Below are positions 1 to 5,864 of a stretch of DNA of 5,956 nt, piece by piece. The stretch's first letter is position 1. Every line of letters begins with the position of its first letter. The notes beneath the pieces were generated by a model. It saw only the letters and a list, made by a program, of their open reading frames with translations. It was not told where the DNA came from and did no database searches. The translations under genes and the position numbers were made by a program. Source of the DNA: Chlorobiota bacterium (GTDB lineage: Bacteria; Bacteroidota; Bacteroidia; Bacteroidales; JAADGE01); assembly GCA_030592825.1 (NCBI GenBank), contig JAUVIG010000244.1, forward strand, positions 1 through 5,956, written 5' to 3'.

Positions 1-156
1 AGGATATATGATTCTTATGAAAAACACAATACTTTTAAAATCAAATACTGTAATCCGTATTCATTAGTTTATTATGTTAAGATTCACAGGAATGTATTAG
101 ATTTGGCATTTAGATATGGTTGGACAACAAAACGTGCATCTTTTGTATCATATTAA
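1..156 (+). CDS. C-terminal end of an unrecognised protein (5' partial)
   Basis: Frame 1 is open from the first base of the window to a TAA at 154-156, giving the last 51 residues of a protein that begins outside the window. The tail is rich in aromatic and basic residues (for example NPYSLVYYVKIHRN and FRYGWTTKRASFVSY). It contains no motif I recognise and no obvious membrane segment, so I assign no function. I treat it as coding because it has no stop over 51 codons in AT-rich DNA, and because the next gene has its own promoter element downstream of this stop. No GC-rich hairpin terminator is visible between this stop and that promoter. A chance open frame cannot be excluded from so short a piece. 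Confidence 0.5.
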   Translation, partial: RIYDSYEKHNTFKIKYCNPYSLVYYVKIHRNVLDLAFRYGWTTKRASFVSY

Positions 157-204
157 TTATAACAGTATGAGATTAATAAAATTACTTATAATTGTTTTTA
201 TTTT

Positions 205-212
205 TAACTTTG
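205..212 (+). promoter_or_regulatory. Bacteroidota-type -7 promoter element for the mscS-HD unit
   Basis: TAACTTTG is a perfect match to the TAnnTTTG -7 consensus used by the primary sigma factor of Bacteroidota. It lies in the 90-nt gap before the MscS gene. Transcription would start about 5-8 nt downstream, leaving a short AT-rich leader of roughly 27 nt without a Shine-Dalgarno sequence. I see no clear TTTG or TTG at the expected -33 distance, so the call rests on the -7 box and its position. Confidence 0.55.
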
Positions 213-246
213 TAATTATTAATTAGTTATAAAATATATTCAAATT

Positions 247-1125
247 ATGACATGGAAAGAATTAATTGAATCTCAAAATGTAAAATATGCAGTTTTAATT
301 ATTGCATCCTTAATTATTGCATTTATTGCCTCATTTATTATAAGGAAGATAATCACAGTTTTTAATAAACGGTATTCAAAAAAATTGAATGTTGATTCTA
401 CCAATTTATCGTTTTTAAAGAATTCAGTCAGTTTTATTTTATATACAGCAGCAGCAATTTACATCTTTTACAATATACCTGCATTGCATTCACTCGGCAC
501 AGGATTATTTGCCGGTGCAGGAATAGCAGCAGTAGTTATTGGGTTTGCTGCTCAAAAAGCATTTTCAAACATTATTTCAGGTATCTTTATTTTAATTTTT
601 AAACCTTTTAGTGTAGGAGATACTATTGAAATTGGTGAAAAAAGAAAAGGTATTGTTGAAGAAATTACACTGAGACATATTATGATCAGAGATTATGAAA
701 ATCGCAGGATACTGATTCCAAACAGCATTATCAGTGATGAAACCATTATTAACAGCAGTATTATTGATGAAAAAATCAGACAATTTGTTGAATTCGGTAT
801 CAGTTATGATTCTGATGTTGATACAGCTACAAAAATTATAAGGGAAGAAGCCGAAAAACATCCTGATTTTATTGATAACAGAAAAAAAGATGAAAAGAAA
901 AATAAAATTCCGTCAGTAATTATCAGGCTTACAAGTTTAGATGATTTTTCAGTTCAATTAAGAGCATATGTTTGGGTAAAAAATAATGATACAGGTTTTA
1001 CACTTAAATGTGATATATTGAAATCTGTTAAGAAACGTTTTGAAAAAGAAGGAATTGAAATACCTTTTCCGTACAGAACTATAGTTTATAAAAATGATTC
1101 GGATATTAGCAAAACTCAAAAATAA
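247..1125 (+). CDS. mscS: Small-conductance mechanosensitive channel, MscS family
   Basis: This is a 292-residue inner-membrane channel of the MscS family, which opens under membrane tension to release solutes on hypo-osmotic shock. The length is close to the roughly 286 residues of E. coli MscS. Three hydrophobic segments are visible: about residues 13-38, 57-80, and a glycine/alanine-rich pore helix at about 84-118. The pore helix (AGAGIAAVVIGFAAQKAFSN) runs into the family signature FKPFSVGDTIEIG at 118-130. The beta domain follows, with RRILIPNSII at 153-162, then the cytoplasmic alpha/beta domain ending in EIPFPYRTIV at 271-280, the usual MscS C-terminal motif. A lysine-rich stretch at about 212-220 looks like a loop. 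The ATG at 247 is chosen because it precedes the first membrane helix by about 12 residues. The HD-domain gene starts 3 nt after the stop, so the two are probably co-transcribed from the element at 205-212. Confidence 0.93.
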   Translation: MTWKELIESQNVKYAVLIIASLIIAFIASFIIRKIITVFNKRYSKKLNVDSTNLSFLKNSVSFILYTAAAIYIFYNIPALHSLGTGLFAGAGIAAVVIGFAAQKAFSNIISGIFILIFKPFSVGDTIEIGEKRKGIVEEITLRHIMIRDYENRRILIPNSIISDETIINSSIIDEKIRQFVEFGISYDSDVDTATKIIREEAEKHPDFIDNRKKDEKKNKIPSVIIRLTSLDDFSVQLRAYVWVKNNDTGFTLKCDILKSVKKRFEKEGIEIPFPYRTIVYKNDSDISKTQK

Positions 1126-1128
1126 AAT

Positions 1129-1548
1129 ATGTTAGAAAAAGCAATTGAAATTGCTGTAAAAGCACATAAAGGGCAAAAAGATAAGAGCGGTAAACCATAT
1201 ATCGGACATTTATTAAGAGTTATGCATATGGGAAATACCGAAGATGAGAAAATCTGCAGTGTTTTACATGATTTAGTTGAAGATACAAACCGGACTTTTG
1301 AAGATTTAAAAAATGAAGGTTTTTCAGATACAATTATTGATGCTTTAAAATGTCTTACCAAAATACAAAATGAAAATTACGATCAATTCATTAACAGAGT
1401 ATTAAAAAATAAGTTAGCCGTTAAAGTTAAACTTAATGATCTTACGGATAATATGGATGTTAAACGACTGAAAAAGTTGACGGAAGAGGACATGAGAAGG
1501 ATTAATAAATATTTGACAGCATACAGGCGGTTAATGAGTGTTATCTAA
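1129..1548 (+). CDS. Small HD-domain phosphohydrolase, RelA/SpoT hydrolase-like
   Basis: The 139-residue protein matches the HD hydrolase module of RelA/SpoT and MESH1-type proteins, which remove pyrophosphate from (p)ppGpp using Mn2+. It reads AHKGQKDKSGKPYIGH (12-27), then HDLVEDT (47-53), then KLNDLTDNMD (101-110). This gives a complete likely metal set of His27, His47, Asp48 and Asp104, plus the Glu51-Asp52 pair and Asn108 seen in alarmone hydrolases. There is no synthetase, TGS or ACT domain. It is shorter than MESH1 (about 180 residues, from memory). The position after GQ-x, usually Arg in RelA/SpoT hydrolases and used for guanine binding, is Asp18 here, so the substrate may differ. It is a soluble cytoplasmic protein. 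The start is 3 nt after the mscS stop, with no Shine-Dalgarno sequence. The HD fold is secure; alarmone hydrolysis is inference. Confidence 0.85.
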   Translation: MLEKAIEIAVKAHKGQKDKSGKPYIGHLLRVMHMGNTEDEKICSVLHDLVEDTNRTFEDLKNEGFSDTIIDALKCLTKIQNENYDQFINRVLKNKLAVKVKLNDLTDNMDVKRLKKLTEEDMRRINKYLTAYRRLMSVI

Positions 1549-1730
1549 TAACTTCTTTTTATAATTCATTATCAATAATTAACTATAGATTTTTCGAGTA
1601 AAGTAAGAATATTGTCTGCATATTTGATAACCTTTAACGCTTTTGTGCTTCTAACAGCAATTGAGAAAACAATAGAACTAATATTAAAACAAAATTCTTA
1701 ATAAAACAAACTTCTATTCATAATTTTTGC
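1549..1730. other. Convergent intergenic region, possible gene remnant
   Basis: This 182-nt AT-rich gap separates the ends of the HD gene (+) and hepT (-). I found no GC-rich hairpin with a T-run for either gene. On the minus strand, 1702-1634 reads as a signal-peptide-like hydrophobic stretch (KNFVLILVLLFSQLLLEAQ) that stops at TAA without an ATG. An overlapping minus frame continues open to about 1579 (STKALKVIKYADNILTLL) and also lacks a start. Together they could be a frameshifted remnant of a small secreted protein, or chance. A 9-bp direct repeat TATTCATAA occurs at 1715-1723 and 1739-1747, the second copy inside the hepT 3' end. Confidence 0.3.
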
Positions 1731-2072
1731 TTATAATTTATTCATAAGTTCTTTAACTTCGTTTTTTAGATTTGGTATATGATTAATTATTATTCCCCAA
1801 ATTACATCATCAGAGATCGTATCATAACCATGAATTATTCTATTTCTCGTATCAACTATCTTTCGTGCATTTGTTAGGGTGATATTACTGTCTTTATCCA
1901 ATATTCTTCTGACAGCTTCGCCAATTATTTCTAAATTTCGTTCTACAGCACGTTTGGTTTTAAGGTCTTTTCTGTAATTCTCAAATATTTTCTTTCCTTC
2001 TTCAAAAAAACCATCAATTTCAGAAATTGCTGAATCTATATCAAACAACCACGTTTTTATTTCTTTATCCAT
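1731..2072 (-). CDS. hepT: HepT-like HEPN toxin (DUF86 family ribonuclease)
   Basis: The 113-residue protein is a HepT/DUF86-type HEPN toxin. In this family a dimer of alpha-helical subunits cleaves RNA with an R-X4-H motif. Here the motif is RNRIIHGY at residues 76-83, with Arg76, His81 and Tyr83. The tyrosine of RX4HXY is the residue that the partner nucleotidyltransferase AMPylates in characterised type VII toxin-antitoxin systems. Other family traits are an acidic N-terminus with DIDSAISEIDGFF (11-23), the helix RAVERNLEIIGEAVRRIL (41-58), and an aromatic WGIIINHIP near the end. The ATG overlaps the end of the upstream nucleotidyltransferase gene by 8 nt, which suggests translational coupling with antitoxin made first. 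No residue of the active motif is lost, so the toxin is predicted to be functional. Confidence 0.9.
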   Translation of the reverse strand: MDKEIKTWLFDIDSAISEIDGFFEEGKKIFENYRKDLKTKRAVERNLEIIGEAVRRILDKDSNITLTNARKIVDTRNRIIHGYDTISDDVIWGIIINHIPNLKNEVKELMNKL

Positions 2073-2364
2073 ATATTAATTCTTTTGTGTTATCAATAGA
2101 TTGTTTTAAAAATGGATTTTTGATTGCCTTTTCTTCAAGTAAATCAATATCTCTGTTAAATAAGTCTTCTAAAGAAAATTTAAAATCAAAGTAATTATCA
2201 GCATATTTATTTAATTCAATTTTATCAAATGTTACAAGAAAATCAATATCGCTGTCTTCTCTATACCTTCCACTAATCACTGAACCAAATACATATAATG
2301 TCGCCACATTGTATTTGTTACATAATTTCTTTAATTTTACAATATTTCTTTCAATTAAGTTCAT
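2065..2364 (-). CDS. mntA: MntA-like minimal nucleotidyltransferase antitoxin
   Basis: The 99-residue protein is a minimal nucleotidyltransferase. It has the exact GSX10DXD signature: Gly27-Ser28, ten residues, then Asp39-Ile-Asp41. A probable third carboxylate is Asp74 in RDIDLLE (71-77). These bind two metal ions and ATP. In characterised MntA proteins the enzyme transfers AMP to the HepT tyrosine and so neutralises the toxin. The next gene downstream is a HepT homologue, overlapping by 8 nt (the hepT ATG lies within the last codons of mntA), which supports the pairing. The ATG at 2364 is the natural start, because upstream sequence is a homopolymeric A/T tract and a promoter element only 4 nt away. 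The length fits the family. A role outside toxin control is possible but less likely. Confidence 0.9.
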   Translation of the reverse strand: MNLIERNIVKLKKLCNKYNVATLYVFGSVISGRYREDSDIDFLVTFDKIELNKYADNYFDFKFSLEDLFNRDIDLLEEKAIKNPFLKQSIDNTKELIYG

Positions 2365-2368
2365 ACAA

Positions 2369-2376
2369 CAAAGTTA
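2369..2376 (-). promoter_or_regulatory. -7 promoter element of mntA-hepT, implying a leaderless mRNA
   Basis: Read on the minus strand, this is TAACTTTG, a perfect TAnnTTTG match. Only four bases separate it from the mntA ATG at 2364. Because Bacteroidota transcription starts a few bases after this element, the transcript would begin at or next to the start codon. A run of T on the minus strand lies immediately upstream, and I see no TTG at the usual -33 spacing. The 83-nt gap between mntA and the aat stop (2365-2447) holds this element and nothing else I recognise, including no convincing terminator for aat. Confidence 0.55.
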
Positions 2377-2447
2377 AAAAAAAATTTAGTTTCACCACAT
2401 CCTCTCTATCCTTTTTATAACACAACCTTAAGATCAAAAATCTAATT

Positions 2448-3086
2448 TCAAATATATTTCTTCAAAAGCAATAAGAACTCATCTAAACTTATATGGTATG
2501 CACCCAAGCTCTTCATATGAGGTGTATAAACTTGGGCATCTATTAATTCGAGAGCAAAATTATCAATAAGATATGCCAATGCTATTTTGGATGTGTCAGA
2601 CTCTTTACTGAACATAGATTCACCAAAAAATACTTGACCTAACTTAATTCCGTATAAACCACCTGCCAATTCATTTTTAATATTATAAACTTCAACAGAA
2701 TATGCATAGCCTAAACGATACATTTCAATATAGGCATTCATCATCTCATCAGTTATCCAAGTTCCGTCTTGCTCTTTGCGTTTAATTGCTTTACAATTAT
2801 TGATAACACCCTCGAAATTATGATTTACGGTACAATAATAGATTTGCTTTTCTATTAATTGTTTTAAACTTTTTGATTTTTTAAATCTTCTCGGTAATAA
2901 AACAAAACGAGGATCGGGTGCATGCCATACAATCGGTTCGTCTTCGTTGTACCACGGGAAAATACCGTTTTGATATGCTAACAGTAAACGCTCCGGAGAT
3001 AAATCACCGCCAACTGCAATTACACCGTCTTCTGCTAATTTCGGATGCGGGAATATTAGTTTATCTGTAAGTCTGAAAATTGGCAT
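2448..3086 (-). CDS. aat: Leucyl/phenylalanyl-tRNA-protein transferase
   Basis: This cytoplasmic enzyme moves Leu or Phe from aminoacyl-tRNA to proteins with N-terminal Arg or Lys, marking them for ClpS-ClpAP degradation (the bacterial N-degron pathway). The 212-residue protein is collinear with the family: FPHP (12-15), GVIAVGGDLSPERLLLAYQN (21-40), GIFPWY (41-46), APDPRFVLLP (56-65), TWITDEM (109-115), GGLYGIKLGQVFFGESMFS (142-160), and DAQVYTPHMKSLGA (183-196). Glu156 and Gln185 match residues important in the E. coli enzyme. Two small departures are WHAPDPR where WWSPDPR is usual, and ISLDEF where ISRxxF is usual. The ATG at 3086 begins directly with the conserved N-terminus. GGAG lies 3 nt before it, a short spacing. 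It is the last gene of a three-gene unit, 12 nt after the GH18 gene. Confidence 0.95.
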   Translation of the reverse strand: MPIFRLTDKLIFPHPKLAEDGVIAVGGDLSPERLLLAYQNGIFPWYNEDEPIVWHAPDPRFVLLPRRFKKSKSLKQLIEKQIYYCTVNHNFEGVINNCKAIKRKEQDGTWITDEMMNAYIEMYRLGYAYSVEVYNIKNELAGGLYGIKLGQVFFGESMFSKESDTSKIALAYLIDNFALELIDAQVYTPHMKSLGAYHISLDEFLLLLKKYI

Positions 3087-3098
3087 TTACTCCGATTG

Positions 3099-4844
3099 TT
3101 ATCTGTTAATTATTATCTTTTTAACGAATATTTTATCATCAGTAATGATCTTCAGAAAATATATACCGTTCTTTAAACCGGAAATGTTAATTTCAGATGC
3201 ATTAAAAGTATTTATTAACTTCCCGTTTATTGATATAATTTGAACTTCAGGCAATCCTGTTGAATTAATATAAATAATATCGGATGCAGGATTCGGGTAA
3301 ACATTTATATCAGTTTCATTAATTACATCTACAGAAACAGGTGTACATCTCCATTCAGCTGTCCAACCGTGTTTTACAGTCAAAGTATCTGAATAAAATT
3401 TTAAGGTCAATGCATTCCCGCTTGCTTCAACAATACCCGGACTTGTAGTTCCTGAATATCCTCCTATCAACAGAGCATTAGTATCTGCACCGTCATATAT
3501 CCACAATGTGTCATAGCCCGGTTCCAACTCAAAAGAGGTGAAATTCAATGCCAAATAATCAGTATAATTTATAGGTGCAATTGTAAATGTATAATCCTCA
3601 AAATCAAAATGTTTGCGGTGAGGACCGCCCATATCATAAAATTCATAGTAGCACGGAGTTTCGGCACAATCGGTAAATGTACTTTCAATCAAATCCCACA
3701 TCTCGGTATATCCGTCATCATAACCTAAAGCCCATATTCCGATTCCGACAATTCCCTGTTGCTGAACCACATCGTATTTATACTTCATTGTAAGTTCATC
3801 ATCAACCCATGCTTGGTGATATTGTCCGTTATTATAATTGTAATATGCACTCATGCTGTTTGCATCTATTTGCCTGTTTGAATAATATCCGTTTGAATTA
3901 TTTTTTATAGTTTTTATTGTTTTAGAAGCTCCGGTACCAATAATAGTATTTGCCGGCACATTATCTGATTCTGTTTCCCATTCCCAACCATAGTAAGGTA
4001 ATCCGCAAACCAACTTCTCACGCGGCACACCTTCATGTAAATAGTATGCAATTGATCGAGCAATTGTATAATTGAAATTATTCATCCTATATAATTGCCC
4101 TGTCGGTCCTGCTATTGAACTTCCCGAATAATAATAATCATATCCCATTATAATGAAAAGGTCTATATAATCTTTTAATATTTGAATATCAAATACATCA
4201 CTCCAATCTACTGCATATAATTCAATGCTGACTTGCGAACCGGGAATTTCAGTGTGAAATTGTGTGGCAAGATTTACCAAAAAATTATTGAATTGAATAG
4301 CTTCACTTCCGGGAACTGATTCAAAATCAATATTTACACCGTCAGCATTTCTGTTTTGAACTAATGTAAGTAAATTATCAATAAGGTTTTGTTGAGCACC
4401 GCTACTTGCAAAAAAAGATGCATGTCCCGAAAACAATGTTATACATAAATTAACTCTTACACCGTTTGCTTGTGCCGAATCAATAACGGATACTGTCTCC
4501 CATTCGTGAGTATTTGTCGGATCTCCGGTTACCGGATCTACATCATAAGAAAAATAAGAAAGATCACTCAGTAAATGCCATTGATAATTATCTTCTAAAC
4601 CGTTTGACCAATACGGATGCCACCCGAAAACTATACTTTCAAGATTACAATCTTTTGATTTTATCTTTGAAGGTATATTTTCCGCAGTTGAAAAATCTTT
4701 AAATTCATTCGGAAAATTTATTGCCAATGAGTCAAAATATTCTTTATGAAATTTATGAGCAGAATACATATTATATTCTTGTCCGAATAAAGAAGTCGAC
4801 AAAAATAAAATTGTTACAGTAACTAATTTAAATTTATTTTTCAT
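3099..4844 (-). CDS. Secreted GH18 glycosidase with CUB domain and T9SS sorting tail
   Basis: The 581-residue protein starts with a signal peptide (basic MKNKFK, hydrophobic core, likely cleavage near LFG-Q at 21-22). A glycoside hydrolase family 18 barrel spans about 70-392: FGWHPYW (73-79), the catalytic DGVNIDFE (168-175) with Glu175 as acid, MGYDYYY (233-239), GLPYYGWEWE (281-290) and a barrel-closing IGIWALGYDDG (368-378). Asn171 replaces the second Asp of DxxDxDxE, as in YaaH/SleL-type GH18 enzymes, so the target may be peptidoglycan or another GlcNAc polymer as well as chitin. A CUB-like domain follows at about 398-500 (YDMGGP, DTLWIYDG, GWTAEW). The C-terminus (514-581, VYPNPASD to FVKKIIINR) is a type A T9SS sorting domain, so the protein should be exported through the outer membrane and surface-attached or released. 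Its ATG overlaps the upstream phosphatase stop by one base (TGATG). Confidence 0.9.
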   Translation of the reverse strand: MKNKFKLVTVTILFLSTSLFGQEYNMYSAHKFHKEYFDSLAINFPNEFKDFSTAENIPSKIKSKDCNLESIVFGWHPYWSNGLEDNYQWHLLSDLSYFSYDVDPVTGDPTNTHEWETVSVIDSAQANGVRVNLCITLFSGHASFFASSGAQQNLIDNLLTLVQNRNADGVNIDFESVPGSEAIQFNNFLVNLATQFHTEIPGSQVSIELYAVDWSDVFDIQILKDYIDLFIIMGYDYYYSGSSIAGPTGQLYRMNNFNYTIARSIAYYLHEGVPREKLVCGLPYYGWEWETESDNVPANTIIGTGASKTIKTIKNNSNGYYSNRQIDANSMSAYYNYNNGQYHQAWVDDELTMKYKYDVVQQQGIVGIGIWALGYDDGYTEMWDLIESTFTDCAETPCYYEFYDMGGPHRKHFDFEDYTFTIAPINYTDYLALNFTSFELEPGYDTLWIYDGADTNALLIGGYSGTTSPGIVEASGNALTLKFYSDTLTVKHGWTAEWRCTPVSVDVINETDINVYPNPASDIIYINSTGLPEVQIISINGKLINTFNASEINISGLKNGIYFLKIITDDKIFVKKIIINR

Positions 4845-5740
4845 CAGAATTTTAATTTTTTTAAACCGTAATCTTTTAAAAATAATGAGCGAATAATACC
4901 GTCGGCTAATCCTGTTTTCGGAACTATAACATATTCACACCCGGACAATTTAAGAATTCGCATATATAATCTTAATGCAATAACAATTACATCTGCCCTG
5001 TCTTCCTTAAGACTGAATTTCATAATTCGATCAATATACGATATTTCATTCAGTTGATCATATAATTTCTTCATATCATTAAAAGTAACATTCTTTTTCC
5101 CGATCATTTTACTTATTTTATTAATATTACCTCCTGATCCCATCATTTCAATTCCGGGATATTTAAATCTTAATTCAACAACTTTATTTTCAAGAGCATC
5201 AATTTCAGACTGTTTAACAGTTTTTGTAAGAAAACGTAATGTTCCTGTTTTAAAAGCATTAGCCCAAATTAACTTTTTATACTGAAAAAGTGCAAGTTGT
5301 AAACTCCCTCCTCCTAAATCTGCTGAAATATAAAATTTTTTCTTTTTCAGATTTTCTCTGTTAGTAAGATATAATAAATTAGCTTCTTCATGTCCGTCAA
5401 TAACATCAATATTAATTCCGGTAATTAATTTTATTTTTTTCAATACATCTTTTTGATTACTTGCACCTCTTACAGCAGATGTAGTACAAGCTTTGAATTC
5501 TGTAACATTATAATAGTTTAAAATATCTTTAAAAATATCCATAGCTTTTATAAACTCAAATAATTTTTCTTCACCAATATATCCTCCGGAGAAAACATCA
5601 TTTCCGATTCTTAAAGGTAAGCGTATATAAACTCTCTTCTTAAGAATGTATTTATTATTTTCAGCCGGATGGAGATCTTTAATAATTAATCTGGCAGCAT
5701 TCGATCCTATATCTATACCGGCATATTTTTTTATAAACAT
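4844..5740 (-). CDS. Short Ppx/GppA-family phosphatase
   Basis: This belongs to the Ppx/GppA family (ASKHA fold), which hydrolyses inorganic polyphosphate or pppGpp in the cytoplasm. From the ATG at 5740 it has 298 residues and reads GIDIGSNAARLII (8-20), TTSAVRGASN (86-95), IDGHEEANLL (114-123), ADLGGGSLQLALF (140-152), GSGGNINKI (201-209), EDRADVIVIALR (246-257) and TGLADGIIRSL (276-286). It lacks the C-terminal HD-type domain of E. coli Ppx (about 513 residues) and matches the short, roughly 300-residue forms common in Bacteroidota. The GGGSTE motif reads GGGSLQ, so a conserved, probably catalytic Glu is Gln148; activity may be altered. A TTG at 5755 would add five residues, but the ATG places the first motif at the usual distance from the N-terminus. 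Its stop overlaps the GH18 start by one base. I cannot choose between Ppx and GppA activity. Confidence 0.88.
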   Translation of the reverse strand: MFIKKYAGIDIGSNAARLIIKDLHPAENNKYILKKRVYIRLPLRIGNDVFSGGYIGEEKLFEFIKAMDIFKDILNYYNVTEFKACTTSAVRGASNQKDVLKKIKLITGINIDVIDGHEEANLLYLTNRENLKKKKFYISADLGGGSLQLALFQYKKLIWANAFKTGTLRFLTKTVKQSEIDALENKVVELRFKYPGIEMMGSGGNINKISKMIGKKNVTFNDMKKLYDQLNEISYIDRIMKFSLKEDRADVIVIALRLYMRILKLSGCEYVIVPKTGLADGIIRSLFLKDYGLKKLKF

Positions 5741-5790
5741 ATTATAATTGCTCAATTCAGGTGCTAAATTAGTAAGGAAGAGAAGAATTA

Positions 5791-5798
5791 CAAAATTA
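5791..5798 (-). promoter_or_regulatory. -7 promoter element for the ppx/gppA-GH18-aat unit
   Basis: Read on the minus strand this is TAATTTTG, a perfect TAnnTTTG match. It lies 50 nt upstream of the ATG at 5740 and 35 nt upstream of the alternative TTG at 5755. The predicted leader is roughly 45 nt and shows no Shine-Dalgarno sequence. No TTG is evident at -33. I see no comparable element just upstream of the GH18 or aat genes, which supports a single transcript for all three. Confidence 0.5.
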
Positions 5799-5864
5799 AA
5801 TTTTGACTAATTTTTACATCAGCTTACTGTTAAGGTAACCTCTAATAATTAATTTGCATCAAGA

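Noticed and set aside
157..232. TTATAAC (157-163) and GTTATAA (226-232) inverted repeat around the mscS promoter
   Set aside because: Seven A/T-rich base pairs separated by over 60 nt are expected by chance in this composition.
592..861. 89-codon open frame on the minus strand
   Set aside because: It lies wholly inside the MscS gene and is composed of Phe, Asn and Ile-rich low-complexity sequence expected from the antisense of AT-rich coding DNA.
1116..1361. 81-codon open frame on the minus strand
   Set aside because: It is antisense to the HD gene, whose conserved motifs fix the true frame, and it has no recognisable motif.
2424..2447. Possible hairpin terminator after aat (AGAT and ATCT arms at about 2431-2443)
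   Set aside because: The stem is only about four A/T-rich base pairs and lacks a convincing T-run, so it is not supported as a terminator.
4514..4702. 62-codon open frame on the plus strand
   Set aside because: It is antisense to the N-terminal part of the GH18 gene and has no motif or promoter of its own.
5741..5755. TTG start adding five residues to the Ppx/GppA protein
   Set aside because: An ATG five codons later leaves the usual short distance to the first phosphate motif, and no Shine-Dalgarno sequence favours the TTG. It remains possible.
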